Positions 17,376 to 26,380 of a stretch of DNA of 58,243 nt are shown in pieces. The position numbers and the translations under genes are program-made. Under the pieces are notes generated by a model. It saw nothing but the letters and a program-made list of their open reading frames with translations. It was not told where the DNA came from and did not search any database. Position 1 is the stretch's first letter; each line of letters opens with the position of its first letter. The stretch comes from Mesorhizobium sp. B2-4-15 (GTDB lineage: Bacteria; Pseudomonadota; Alphaproteobacteria; Rhizobiales; Rhizobiaceae): assembly GCF_006658505.1 (NCBI RefSeq), contig NZ_VFUZ01000032.1, positions 1 to 58,243 on the forward strand, written 5' to 3'.

Positions 17376-17602
17376 TTGGCGAAAGCGGGCAACACGGCCG
17401 ATCTCCCCCCTTGCGGGGGAGATGCCCAGCAGGGCAGAGGGGGGTGCTGTCCCGCCAGCCTCTCAGTTGATCGTGGCGATATGATGCGTGATTGATCGTT
17501 GAAGAAGAATTGAGAGGCAGGCGATCCTTCCCACCCCCCTCTGTCCTGCCGGACATCTCCCCCGCAAGGGGGGAGATTGGCTGGCATCGGCGCTTTCGCC
17601 AA
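17376..17602. repeat. RIME-like inverted repeat pair, locus 2
   Basis: Arms 17401-17446 and 17532-17577 are 46-bp inverted copies of the locus-1 unit, but in the opposite order. Here each arm keeps its outer flank: TTGGCGAAAGCG at 17376-17387 and CGCTTTCGCCAA at 17591-17602, both 13 nt from the arm. The intact unit is thus about 71 bp. Lies between cysS and the DUF559 operon. Confidence 0.87.
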
Positions 17603-17622
17603 CTGCCTGGGCATCGCCACCC

Positions 17623-19071
17623 TCACCGCTTGACCTCCCATGTCGTTACGCGTTCGCCCGTGGCCGGATCCTTGCCGTCCTTCAACTGTACACCTTGTGC
17701 CAAAAGGTCGTCGCGGATGCGGTCGGCTTCGGCCCAGTTCTTGGCGGCGATCAATTCCAGACGCCTGGCGATTGCCCTGGCGACATCAGCCTCGTCGACC
17801 TTGGCTGAACCGATGTCGAAGCCGAGGAAGAGAAGTGCCGCCTTCAGCGAAGCGGCGGCGGCGTTCTCACCGGGGCCGTCGAATTCGGTGGCCTCTCCGG
17901 CAAGCTGGGTCAATTGCTGGAAGGCGGCATAGGTGGCCAGATCGTCGGAGAGTGCTTCCAACACCTTTGCCGGCAGTTGCCCGATCGCCGGCGCCAGGTC
18001 CGCGGCACGTTTCCACTTGCGCAATGTGTTCTCCGCCTCTTCCAGCTTGCGCACGGAGAAATCGATCGGCTCGCGGTAATGCGTCATCAGCATCGCCAGC
18101 CGCAGAACCTCGCCCGGCCATGAGCGGCCGCCAAAGGTCTCGGTCTCCAGCAATTCATGGATCGAGTAGAAATTGCCGAGGCTCTTCGACATCTTCTGCC
18201 CCTCCACCTGCAGGAAGCCATTGTGCATCCAGATGTTGGCCATCACATCGGTGCCGTGGGCGCAGCGCGACTGGGCGATCTCGTTCTCATGATGGGGGAA
18301 GATCAGGTCGAGGCCACCGCCATGGATGTCGAAGACTTCGCCGAGATAGGCAGCCGACATCGCCGAGCATTCGATATGCCAGCCCGGTCGCCCCCTGCCC
18401 CACGGGCTTTCCCAGCCCGGCTCTTCCGGGCTCGACAGTTTCCACAGCACGAAATCGCCGGGGTTCTTCTTGTGCGCGTCGACGGCGATGCGGGCGCCGG
18501 CCTGCTGCTCGTCGAGATTGCGCTTCGACAATTGCCCATAGTCCGGCATCGACGCCGTGTCGAACAGCACTTCGCCTGCCGCAACATAGGCATGGCCGCG
18601 TTTGATCAGGCTTTGAATCAGGGTGATCATGTCTGCCTTGCCGTCGGCGCGGGGCTCGACGAATTCAGTGGCGCGCGGTTCGACCGTCGGCTCCAGGCAG
18701 CCGAGCGTGGCGACATCCCTGTGGAACTGGTCGGCGGTCTTTTCAGTCACCCGCCGGATGGCTTCGTTGAGCGACAATTTTCCAGCTGCAATCTCGCCGC
18801 CGAAATCGCGCAGCGCACGCGCGTTGATCTTGTCGTCGACGTCGGTGATGTTGCGCACATAGGTGACATGTGTCTGCCCGTAGACATGGCGCAGCAGACG
18901 GAACAGCACGTCGAAGACGATGACTGGCCTGGCATTGCCGATATGGGCGAAATCGTAGACGGTCGGGCCGCAGACATACATGCGCACGTTCAGCGCATCG
19001 ATCGGAACGAAGTCCGTCTTCGTGCGCGTCAGCGTGTTATAGAGGCGCAGGCCCTTAAATGCGTCCGACAT
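17623..19071 (-). CDS. cysS: Cysteinyl-tRNA synthetase
   Basis: 482 residues, class I synthetase. YDFAHIGNARP is the HIGH motif and KMSKSLGN the KMSKS loop. Zinc ligands are suggested by CGPTVYD, HIECSAM and HHENE. It charges tRNA-Cys in the cytoplasm. Monocistronic; the RIME-like pair lies just downstream. Confidence 0.97.
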   Translation of the reverse strand: MSDAFKGLRLYNTLTRTKTDFVPIDALNVRMYVCGPTVYDFAHIGNARPVIVFDVLFRLLRHVYGQTHVTYVRNITDVDDKINARALRDFGGEIAAGKLSLNEAIRRVTEKTADQFHRDVATLGCLEPTVEPRATEFVEPRADGKADMITLIQSLIKRGHAYVAAGEVLFDTASMPDYGQLSKRNLDEQQAGARIAVDAHKKNPGDFVLWKLSSPEEPGWESPWGRGRPGWHIECSAMSAAYLGEVFDIHGGGLDLIFPHHENEIAQSRCAHGTDVMANIWMHNGFLQVEGQKMSKSLGNFYSIHELLETETFGGRSWPGEVLRLAMLMTHYREPIDFSVRKLEEAENTLRKWKRAADLAPAIGQLPAKVLEALSDDLATYAAFQQLTQLAGEATEFDGPGENAAAASLKAALLFLGFDIGSAKVDEADVARAIARRLELIAAKNWAEADRIRDDLLAQGVQLKDGKDPATGERVTTWEVKR

Positions 19072-19489
19072 TCCATGCTTTCCCGGTTCAAAACTTCTTG
19101 TCTGGATGGAGCCAGCCCCGCGCCAAGGCGCAAATCAGGCTCCAGCCTGCTGGCCGGGGCGTTTGTCCAATCTAGGAAAAGATGAGGCGAAAACGTCCGG
19201 ACCAGCGCGAGGCTAGCCAATAATGCAAATGCCACAAATGGCGAAAGACGTTTTCATGGGCGGCTTTATCGCCTTGACCAGTGTTGCCGTCAAGCCGCTG
19301 ATGCCAGGAAAAACGTCGCCAAGACTGACTATCGCGTCGCTCGATCACGCGGAATCAGGCAGTGAAACATTTTATTAAACATGTCGGCACAGTCATGAAA
19401 CATTCCCCGGCTAGATCACCAAGCGTCACGATTTGGTCGGATTTCAACGGTCAAACGCAAACACGAAAACGTTACCTGGGAAGAGAAAC
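19072..19489. other. Intergenic region upstream of cysS; nothing assigned
   Basis: About 418 bp between divergent genes. It must hold the cysS promoter and that of the small plus-strand gene. I see no clear paired promoter boxes, RNA gene or repeat. A 40-codon open frame from an ATG near 19256 exists but has no ribosome-binding site or recognisable product. Confidence 0.4.
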
Positions 19490-19645
19490 ATGCCTCGAAG
19501 CAAGCAAGACGCCAATCGCGCCAAGCAACCGACGCTGGCCAGCCACTATCGCGCGATCGGCCCGGCCGCGATCGTCGCCGCCCTTCTTCACACGGCGAAG
19601 AAGAAGAAGCCCGCTCCGAAGATCGTATCGCCTCGCGCTGCCTGA
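19490..19645 (+). CDS. Small basic hypothetical protein
   Basis: 51 residues starting MPRSKQDANRAKQPTLASHY, with an Ala-rich hydrophobic middle (IGPAAIVAALLH) and a lysine cluster (TAKKKKPAPK). GGGAAGAG lies just before the ATG, which is the main reason to accept it. I recognise no family. It sits alone, converging on the SRAP gene. Confidence 0.5.
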   Translation: MPRSKQDANRAKQPTLASHYRAIGPAAIVAALLHTAKKKKPAPKIVSPRAA

Positions 19646-19712
19646 AGCGGTGCGGCCGGCGCAATCGCCGGCGACGACAGGCGCCCTGGAACAAAGCCTC
19701 GACAGGCTTTCG

Positions 19713-20474
19713 CTAAAACAGCGTCATCTGACTGTCATCCGCGCCGGGCTTCTGGCGCCCGGCTTTCTCGGGCACCGGCCGGATCTCGCCCCTCACCTGA
19801 ATCTCCGGTCCGGTGTTGGCGACCTTGTTGACGAGGCCGGACACGGGAATCGCCTCGAAGAAACCCGTTAGCGCCGGCCGCAACAGGTCGGCGACATCGC
19901 GCGGCTCCAGCGTGCGGCAATCCAGCCAGCGGGCGAAATCCTGGGGTTGGATCACCGCCGGCATCCGATCATGGATATGGGCGATGTCGGCGTTGGCGTT
20001 GACGGTCAGGATGGCGCCGGTGTCCATTTCCGAACCACCGGGCTCGGCATAGGTTTCGATCAGCCCGGCAAAGGCGACCAACCCGCCATGCCGGGGCCGT
20101 ATCCAGTAAGGCTGCCCCTTCTTGCCGCCGGTTTGGCGCCATTCATAAAAGCCGGACGCGGGCACCAAGGCGCGGCGATGGCGCATGGCGGCCTTGAACG
20201 AGGCCTTCTCGATTGCGCCTTCCGATCGCGCGTTGAACAGCAGCGGAAACTCCCTGGTGTCCTTGATCCAGGCGGGAATGAGCCCCCAGCGCACCAGCAT
20301 CGGGCGGCGATCCGGCAGGTTGGAGCCCGGCGCCCGCGGAGCGCCGGCGGTCGCCATCAGGACCGGCTGTGTCGGTGCGATGTTGTAGCGCGCCGGGAAA
20401 TCATCGAGCTCCGCCATGCCCATAAAGGCAGCGGTCTGGTCCGGCGTCGCGGTCAAGGCAAAACGTCCGCACAT
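19713..20474 (-). CDS. SOS response-associated peptidase (SRAP; YedK/HMCES family)
   Basis: 253 residues. It begins MCGRFALT, so Cys2 becomes the N-terminal catalytic residue after methionine removal. ARYNIAPTQPV, SGFYEW (catalytic Glu) and HDRMPAVI (catalytic His) are present. Family members form a thiazolidine crosslink with abasic sites in single-stranded DNA and protect them. Not in an operon. Confidence 0.92.
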   Translation of the reverse strand: MCGRFALTATPDQTAAFMGMAELDDFPARYNIAPTQPVLMATAGAPRAPGSNLPDRRPMLVRWGLIPAWIKDTREFPLLFNARSEGAIEKASFKAAMRHRRALVPASGFYEWRQTGGKKGQPYWIRPRHGGLVAFAGLIETYAEPGGSEMDTGAILTVNANADIAHIHDRMPAVIQPQDFARWLDCRTLEPRDVADLLRPALTGFFEAIPVSGLVNKVANTGPEIQVRGEIRPVPEKAGRQKPGADDSQMTLF

Positions 20475-20602
20475 GATCGATAGCTCCTGCCTTCGAACGG
20501 GTCAGCCAGAAAGTGGCGATGGAACAGCCGCGCTGCAACCGCTAAAGCTGTCCGACGCCCACCATCCACAACGGGCTGCGGGCAATCGAACGGTCAGGGG
20601 CC

Positions 20603-21037
20603 ATGAACGATATACGAACAACGCTGCCGGCAGTCTCGGTCGCCGTGGTGCGCAACGACACCGTGCTGCTGGTGAAGCGGGCAAGGCAGCCTTCCCAAGG
20701 GCTGTATGCCTTTCCGGGCGGCAAGGTCGAGCCCGGCGAGACACTGGAGGATGCGGCTCGGCGCGAACTCATGGAGGAGACTGGTTTGCATGCCGCTGGT
20801 TTTCGCCCGCTTCGGGAAATCCATATCGACGGCAGGGACGACCTTCATCCGGTCGATTACCGCCTCACGGTCTTCGGCGCCGCTTATGCCGGCGGCGAGG
20901 CAGTGGCTAGTGACGATGCCGAGACAGCCGCCTTCTACACCCTCCGCGAGATGGCGGCGCTGCCGCTCGCCGGTTCGGTGCTTATGGTCGCGCAGGAGTT
21001 GCTCGGCCGTTCCGACAGCTCCTCTGAAAGTCGCTGA
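20603..21037 (+). CDS. NUDIX hydrolase
   Basis: 144 residues with a complete Nudix box, GGKVEPGETLEDAARREL followed by MEETG. It hydrolyses a nucleoside diphosphate linked to some moiety; the substrate is not predictable, although ADP-ribose pyrophosphatase or MutT-like activity are the common alternatives. Followed by the TIGR02301 gene 62 bp downstream on the same strand. Confidence 0.9.
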   Translation: MNDIRTTLPAVSVAVVRNDTVLLVKRARQPSQGLYAFPGGKVEPGETLEDAARRELMEETGLHAAGFRPLREIHIDGRDDLHPVDYRLTVFGAAYAGGEAVASDDAETAAFYTLREMAALPLAGSVLMVAQELLGRSDSSSESR

Positions 21038-21099
21038 AAACCTCAAGAGTTGTTCTGGAAACGCCTTGCAGGCGACAAATTGTTTGGTCACATAGATTT

Positions 21100-21477
21100 A
21101 TGAGCCGCTCTCCATCTCTCGTCGCTTTGTGCCTCGCCGTCGGCATGACACTGGCGGCGCGGCCTGCGTCGAGTGCCGAGGCGCCGTTCGAGCCCGGATT
21201 GATGCGGCTGGCCGAAATCCTGGGATCGCTGCATTTCCTGCGCAATTTGTGCGGCGAGAAGGGCGACCAATGGCGTGTCGAGATGCAGAAGCTGATCGAT
21301 TCGGAGAACCCGGATGCCGAGCGGCGCGCCCGCTTCATCGCCAGCTTCAACCGCGGCTATCGCTCCTTCGGGGGCACTTATACACGGTGTACGACGTCAG
21401 CCACGGAAGCCATCAGCCGCTACATGAAGGAAGGCGAGACGCTGTCGCGCGACATCGCCTCGCGCTATGGCAACTAA
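21100..21477 (+). CDS. TIGR02301-family exported protein
   Basis: 125 residues with a signal peptide (MSRSPSLVALCLAVGMTLAA ... SSA|EA) and a helical mature part with two cysteines (FLRNLCGEKGDQWR and TRCTTSATEAI). It matches the rhizobial uncharacterised family TIGR02301 by pattern. Probably periplasmic; function unknown. Confidence 0.82.
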   Translation: MSRSPSLVALCLAVGMTLAARPASSAEAPFEPGLMRLAEILGSLHFLRNLCGEKGDQWRVEMQKLIDSENPDAERRARFIASFNRGYRSFGGTYTRCTTSATEAISRYMKEGETLSRDIASRYGN

Positions 21478-21926
21478 TGACACCGGCAGGAAGACCTGGA
21501 ACGCATTCTATCTGGAACTGCGTGAAGCAAAGATATCGGTTCTGCGGCTGCTGCTTGAGTGGATAGGCAGTCTGGACGTCCATCAACAGATATTCTCGCT
21601 GCTGCCGGCGACCACAGGCATATCCGTCTTGTGCCAATCAAGGTCTTGGTGCAATCCTGATGTTGCACTTGTGCAACAGTGTTAATCAAACGTTACCGCT
21701 TGCGTGCGGAATTAACTCAAACTGAAGGTTTTCGCCCCGCAGGCCGGCCTAATCGGCTAAGTTTGATACGGGTTGAAACGCAGCTTCGCCAGACACAGTT
21801 GGCCCCTGTAAAAAACGATCAAAAAAATGTCGTATTTACAGAGACTTACTGGAGCCGCGTATGAACAGAACAGATCAAGCCTGATCCACACTGATGGGTT
21901 GCCGCTTGAAAGGGTGGACATCGCTT
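21478..21926. other. 449-bp intergenic region holding an orphan palindrome
   Basis: No gene is supported here. The one clear structure is the 18-bp perfect palindrome at 21661-21678 (listed separately). The region is more AT-rich than its neighbours towards its right end. It presumably contains the promoter of the 85-residue gene that follows. Confidence 0.4.
21661..21678. promoter_or_regulatory. 18-bp palindrome TGTTGCAC-TT-GTGCAACA
   Basis: Perfect 8-bp inverted arms separated by TT. It looks like a dimeric regulator's site. Its distance from the next start codon (about 250 bp) and the absence of an adjacent regulator gene make its target uncertain. Confidence 0.4.
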
Positions 21927-22184
21927 ATGGAACATGCTGCCAACGACATCGAAGCGCTGGTCAGGGAAGAAAAGCGCCTGACGGCGGTTGAGAGCCACAG
22001 CGAAGCCTGGGCGGAAGGCCTTTCGGCCGGCATCGAGCCCGAAATTATTGCCGAGGCGGCGCTCGAGACCGCATTCGGTGAAATGTTGCGCGCCAACGGC
22101 GAGACATCAGCGCTTGCCCTGCTCGACCGCATGCGTGAAAAGGTGATTGCTGGCGCCTTCGAACCCGAGCGGCTGCGGCACTGA
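21927..22184 (+). CDS. Small acidic helical hypothetical protein
   Basis: 85 residues (MEHAANDIEALVREEKRLTA...). Predicted almost wholly alpha-helical, no signal peptide or membrane segment. The ATG at 21927 is 8 nt after GGTGGA; an upstream in-frame ATG at 21894 lacks such a site. I recognise no family. Confidence 0.6.
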   Translation: MEHAANDIEALVREEKRLTAVESHSEAWAEGLSAGIEPEIIAEAALETAFGEMLRANGETSALALLDRMREKVIAGAFEPERLRH

Positions 22185-22254
22185 ACCGACGTCCGGTTCT
22201 TTGACGATGGAGTTCCGTTCGGGCATCATGCCTGTGAGCAAGGGGATACGGGCA

Positions 22255-23040
22255 GTGAATTTTCCGGTGTCAGCCAGGCCGAAGGGCTTGGTTCTCCACA
22301 TCCGCTTTGCTGCTTGCCGTGCCGCGATCCCGCTTTTGATGTGCCTCGCAAGCAGCCCTGCCCTTGCATTGAGCGAAATCCAGCGCGAGGAACTCCCCTC
22401 GCCGGTCACACGAACGGCGGACGACGATGTCTCACCGCCCGGCAGTGCCATTCCAATGCCCGACCCGGTGGGAACGCCTTCGACCAGCCAGCCGGCCGAA
22501 CCCGACGCGGCAGAGCCCGACAGCCCTGCCGACAGCGGCTCTAACAGGCCGCGTGTCGATCCCGAGGCGCCCCTGCCGGAGGTCGTCTACGACCTCGGCA
22601 AGCTGCCCGAGCCGGTGCGGCGCATGCATGACCTGATGATCGAAGCCTGCAAGAGCGGCGACATCGAGAAGCTCAGGCCCCTGATCGGCACGGGCGACAG
22701 CATGACCCAGCTGTCGCTGACCGACATCGATGGCGATGCCGTCGCCTTTCTGAAAGGGCTCTCGGGCGACCCCGACGGTCAGGAAATCCTGGCCATTCTG
22801 GAGGAAGTGCTCAGTGCCGGTTATGTCCATGTCGACGCCGGGACACCGCAGGAACTCTATGTCTGGCCCTATTTCTTCGCGCTGCCGCTGGACAAGCTCG
22901 ACGCCAAGCAACGGGTCGAGCTGTTCAAGATCGTCACCGCCGGTGATTTCGACGACATGAAGCAGTTCGGCGCCTATATCTTCTACCGCGTCGGCATCAC
23001 GCCCGCCGGACAATGGTCCTTCTTCGTCGCCGGCGACTGA
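22255..23040 (+). CDS. Exported hypothetical protein
   Basis: About 261 residues from a GTG at 22255, which has AAGGGG 9 nt upstream; in-frame ATGs at 22207 and 22228 are alternatives. A signal peptide (IPLLMCLASSPALALS) leads to a Pro/Asp-rich linker and a folded C-terminal domain (MHDLMIEACKSGDIEKL ... YIFYRVGITPAGQWSFFVAGD). Probably periplasmic; the domain resembles uncharacterised rhizobial proteins and I assign no function. Confidence 0.72.
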   Translation: MNFPVSARPKGLVLHIRFAACRAAIPLLMCLASSPALALSEIQREELPSPVTRTADDDVSPPGSAIPMPDPVGTPSTSQPAEPDAAEPDSPADSGSNRPRVDPEAPLPEVVYDLGKLPEPVRRMHDLMIEACKSGDIEKLRPLIGTGDSMTQLSLTDIDGDAVAFLKGLSGDPDGQEILAILEEVLSAGYVHVDAGTPQELYVWPYFFALPLDKLDAKQRVELFKIVTAGDFDDMKQFGAYIFYRVGITPAGQWSFFVAGD

Positions 23041-23307
23041 GCTTGTAAACGCCTACATATGTCGCCGGTTCTCATTGAGCGTAGAGACCACGCTATCGCC
23101 CACGATGTGTCCGGTTTGGTGTTGCAGATGCGAGATGAAAATCAAGATTTATGAGACAGATTTTTTGTCCTTGTTTTTGCTGTGGCCTTGATCGGTAAGT
23201 GGCACCTATAACCAGCCCACTGCGGTCGCACTCCGATTAACGAATCGAAAAAAGGGCAAACCAACCAAGTAGGCAAACAAAAATTATTGGTTCGTTAAAG
23301 ACGGCAA

Positions 23308-23658
23308 CTATAAATTTGAAATTACCGGCATCCTTGCTTTGACAGCAATTGGAACAAAGACGACAGCAAACAAAATATAGTCAATAATTATTGAGAATAA
23401 TACAGAACCTAGATTACCAAGGGGGCCTGGATCCTCATCGGCTTCAAGATGATAGAAGAAGACGCCCGGGTAATTACTATCAACAAATCGCATAGTCTTG
23501 GGAACGACAAGCATCGTCAACAATACGTAAATAGCGTACAGAAAAGCGTAAACCGCCAATCGCTTCGGCCAACCGAAATCAGCAATCTTCGAACGGAGTC
23601 CAAACGTCAAAGTTCCCCCATCCCGCCCGCATAAGAAGCGCCGACGAGGATAATTCAC
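23308..23658 (-). CDS. Hypothetical two-helix membrane protein in AT-rich DNA
   Basis: 116 residues if the GTG at 23658 is used. Two hydrophobic helices (AVYAFLYAIYVLLTMLVV and SVLFSIIIDYILFAVVFVPI) flank a polar stretch with an acidic EADEDPG loop. Codon use is unusually AT-rich for the window. No family recognised; start uncertain, with an internal TTG as alternative. Confidence 0.55.
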   Translation of the reverse strand: MNYPRRRFLCGRDGGTLTFGLRSKIADFGWPKRLAVYAFLYAIYVLLTMLVVPKTMRFVDSNYPGVFFYHLEADEDPGPLGNLGSVLFSIIIDYILFAVVFVPIAVKARMPVISNL

Positions 23659-23813
23659 CGCGAGTGCGGAATGTCGATACCCCCGCGCTCTTTTTCAAAT
23701 CGGTCTCGGAAAAAGATAAACTTAATTCTGTTTCCCGCATCAGCCTCGGCGAGAGCATCGTGCTTCGTACGATATCTCAAAACCCCCTCTATTTCAAATA
23801 TCAACAGAAGGGT

Positions 23814-24041
23814 TTAGCCAGCAGTCAGAAGGATACCATGGCCGAATTTGTCGGCAAGATCTTGGATAATCAGCTCTTCACCCGCTGTAAGTCGCGTCTG
23901 GTCGACAAAGCGCCAATTGCGCTCATACAACGCAAATGCTTCCTCGGCCGGGATTGGGCGTGCAGCATCACGGCTCCACAACAGCGCTTGCAGCTCTGGG
24001 AACTCGGCCGGGTCAATCATAGGCGCGATATGTGCATTCAC
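23814..24041 (-). CDS. Small hypothetical protein downstream of dihydroorotase
   Basis: 75 residues (MNAHIAPMIDPAEFPELQAL...), predicted cytoplasmic and helical with conserved-looking PIPAEEAFALYERNWRFVD. The GTG start at 24041 or an ATG at 24020 could be used. A GTACT-N6-AGTAC dyad at 24045-24060 sits directly upstream. The sequence looks coding but I cannot name its family. Confidence 0.55.
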   Translation of the reverse strand: MNAHIAPMIDPAEFPELQALLWSRDAARPIPAEEAFALYERNWRFVDQTRLTAGEELIIQDLADKFGHGILLTAG

Positions 24042-24044
24042 AGT

Positions 24045-24060
24045 GTACTGAACATAGTAC
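24045..24060. promoter_or_regulatory. GTACT-N6-AGTAC dyad upstream of the 75-residue gene
   Basis: Five-bp perfect arms with a 6-bp spacer, ending 4 bp before the GTG start. Position fits an operator for autoregulation, but short dyads like this can arise by chance. Confidence 0.3.
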
Positions 24061-24105
24061 GGAACGCTTGAAATTCAAAGACGTGACGTATTGCCGATGG
24101 TTGAT

Positions 24106-25437
24106 CTAAACCGGCAGCGCCTCGGAAAACTCGACCGCTCTGCCCTGGCTTGGGGTGATGATTTCGCCTTCCCACATGACACGGTGGCCGCGAATGATGG
24201 TGCCGACCGGCCAGCCGGTGACCTCTTTGCCGTCATAAGGCGTCCAGCCGGCCTTCGAACTGGCCTGCGCATTGGTGATGGTCTCGCGCCGCTTCATGTC
24301 CACGATGGTGAAGTCGGCATCGTAGCCGGCGGCGATGCGTCCCTTTCTGGCCATGCCAAAGATACGCTGCGGACCATGGCTCGAGAGGTCGACGAAGCGC
24401 TGCAGGGTCAGGCGCCCCGCATTGACGTGGTCGAGCATGATCGGCACCAGGGTCTGCACGCCGGTCATTCCCGAGGGCGGGGCCGGATAGGGTTTTGCCT
24501 TCTCGGCCAGCGTGTGCGGCGCGTGGTCGGAGCCGAGCACATCGACAATACCTTGTGCGATACCGTGCCAGACACCGTCGCGGTGGCGCGCGGCACGTAC
24601 CGGCGGGTTCATCTGGATCAGCGTGCCGAGCCGGGCATAGTCGTCGGCACTCAGCGTCAGGTGGTGCGGCGTCGCCTCGCAGGTCGCGACGTCCTTGTGC
24701 TGCTCAAGGAACAATATTTCCTCGGCGGTCGAGATATGCAGGACATGAATGCGGGCGCGAACGTTGCGCGCGATGCGCACCAGCCGTTCGGTGCAGCGCA
24801 AGGCGGCGATCTCGTCACGCCAGACCGGATGCGAAGACGGGTCGCCCTCGATGCGTAAGCCCAGCCGCTCGCGCAGCCGGAACTCGTCCTCCGAATGAAA
24901 GGCGGCCCGGCGGCGGGTATTCCTCAGGATCGAGGCGACGCCTTCGTCGTCCTCGACCAGCAGATCGCCGGTGGACGACCCCATGAAGACCTTTATTCCG
25001 GCCGCACCCGGTAGCCGCTCAAGCTCGCCGACATCCCTGGCATTGTCGCGGGTGCCGCCGACCCAAAACGCAAAATCGCAATGCATGCGGCCACCGCCGC
25101 GCCGGACCTTGTCGGCAAGCGTTGTATCGCTGGTGGTCAACGGGTTGGTGTTAGGCATTTCGAACACGGCGGTGACACCGCCGAGCACCGCCGCCCGTGA
25201 GCCCGTTTCCAGGTCTTCCTTGTGCTCCAATCCGGGCTCGCGAAAATGCACCTGGCTGTCGACGACACCCGGCAGGATGTGCAGGCCTCGGCAGTCGATC
25301 GTCTCGCCGGCCGAAGCATGGCGGAGATCGCCGATGGCGGCGATGCGCCCATTCTTCACGCCGATGTCACGTGGTCCCTCGCCGTCATGGTTGACCACGA
25401 TGCCGCCTGTCAGGATGAGGTCGTAGGTGTTGGCCAT
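24106..25437 (-). CDS. pyrC: Dihydroorotase (multifunctional-complex/class I type)
   Basis: 443 residues, amidohydrolase. GVVDSQVHFREPG carries the metal-binding HxR-type motif, MPNTNP is the usual substrate-loop segment, HVLHIST gives further histidines and DVLGSDHAPHT the catalytic aspartate. It forms dihydroorotate in pyrimidine synthesis; pyrE for the later step is also in this window. Divergent from ygfZ. An allantoinase-like hydantoinase is a less likely alternative. Confidence 0.88.
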   Translation of the reverse strand: MANTYDLILTGGIVVNHDGEGPRDIGVKNGRIAAIGDLRHASAGETIDCRGLHILPGVVDSQVHFREPGLEHKEDLETGSRAAVLGGVTAVFEMPNTNPLTTSDTTLADKVRRGGGRMHCDFAFWVGGTRDNARDVGELERLPGAAGIKVFMGSSTGDLLVEDDEGVASILRNTRRRAAFHSEDEFRLRERLGLRIEGDPSSHPVWRDEIAALRCTERLVRIARNVRARIHVLHISTAEEILFLEQHKDVATCEATPHHLTLSADDYARLGTLIQMNPPVRAARHRDGVWHGIAQGIVDVLGSDHAPHTLAEKAKPYPAPPSGMTGVQTLVPIMLDHVNAGRLTLQRFVDLSSHGPQRIFGMARKGRIAAGYDADFTIVDMKRRETITNAQASSKAGWTPYDGKEVTGWPVGTIIRGHRVMWEGEIITPSQGRAVEFSEALPV

Positions 25438-25519
25438 GCTGATCGATCTCTTGCGGGGGGAGTGCCAGCGGCTTACGTAATGGCCAACCGTTTTGCAAGA
25501 TCAGGCTTTTATCCGCCCC

Positions 25520-26380
25520 ATGCCCTTTGCCCAGCTGAAAGATCGCGCGCTCATCTCCGTCTCCGGCCCGGATGCCGAACACTTTCTGCAAAATATCCTG
25601 ACCACCGATCTCGACACGCTTGGCGACGGCGAAGCTAAGCCGGGCGCGCTCCTGGCGCCGCAAGGCAAGATCCTGTTCGACTTCCTGATCTCGCGCGCCG
25701 GCGAAAACGCCTTCCGGCTCGAATGCCGTGCCGACATTTCAGATGATTTCGTTCGCCGCCTGACGCTCTACAAGCTCCGCGCCAAGGTCGAAATTGCCAA
25801 GCTGGAACAGGCGTTTGTCACCCTTGCGTGGGGAAAAGAGTCAATCGCTTCACAAAGTGATTCAACAGCAGTTGCCGACAGGCGCTTTCGCGATGAAAGC
25901 ATGACGCGTTCCTATGCCAGCACTGTGGAAAACGGCGACATCGCCGCATGGCAGGCCTTTCGCATCGCCCACGGCGTTGCCGAAAGCGGCGCCGATTACG
26001 CGTTGGGCGACGCCTTTCCGCATGACGTGCTGCTGGACGAAATGGGCGGCGTCGGCTTCAAGAAGGGCTGTTATATAGGCCAGGAGGTCGTCTCGCGCAT
26101 GCAACATCGCGGCACGGCCAGGCGGCGTGTGCTGGTTGTCCAGGCCGGGCATCCGCTCCCGGCCGCCGGCACCGAACTGACCGTCGAGGGACGGCCCGTC
26201 GGCACACTCGGCTCGAACGCCGGCACAACGGCGCTTACCATCGCCCGCATCGACAGGGTCAAGGCGGCGATGGACGCCGGCCAGCCGATCCTGGCGAGTG
26301 ATGTCCCAGTGACGTTGACCATCCCCGGCTGGGCCAAATTCACCTTCCCGCAGGAAGCCGTCAGCGCGGAGGAAGCCTGA
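25520..26380 (+). CDS. ygfZ: YgfZ/GcvT folate-binding protein
   Basis: About 286 residues. KKGCYIGQEVVSRM is the family's K-G-C-Y-x-G-Q-E motif. YgfZ proteins bind folate and support Fe-S cluster enzymes. The ATG at 25520 (MPFAQLKDRALISV) is preferred to an upstream TTG. The stop overlaps the next gene's start by 1 bp, indicating translational coupling. Confidence 0.9.
   Translation: MPFAQLKDRALISVSGPDAEHFLQNILTTDLDTLGDGEAKPGALLAPQGKILFDFLISRAGENAFRLECRADISDDFVRRLTLYKLRAKVEIAKLEQAFVTLAWGKESIASQSDSTAVADRRFRDESMTRSYASTVENGDIAAWQAFRIAHGVAESGADYALGDAFPHDVLLDEMGGVGFKKGCYIGQEVVSRMQHRGTARRRVLVVQAGHPLPAAGTELTVEGRPVGTLGSNAGTTALTIARIDRVKAAMDAGQPILASDVPVTLTIPGWAKFTFPQEAVSAEEA

Noticed and set aside
14449..17602. 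CRISPR or insertion-sequence ends
   Set aside because: Two inverted repeat pairs with ordinary genes between them, no transposase, and the arms match a RIME-type dispersed repeat.
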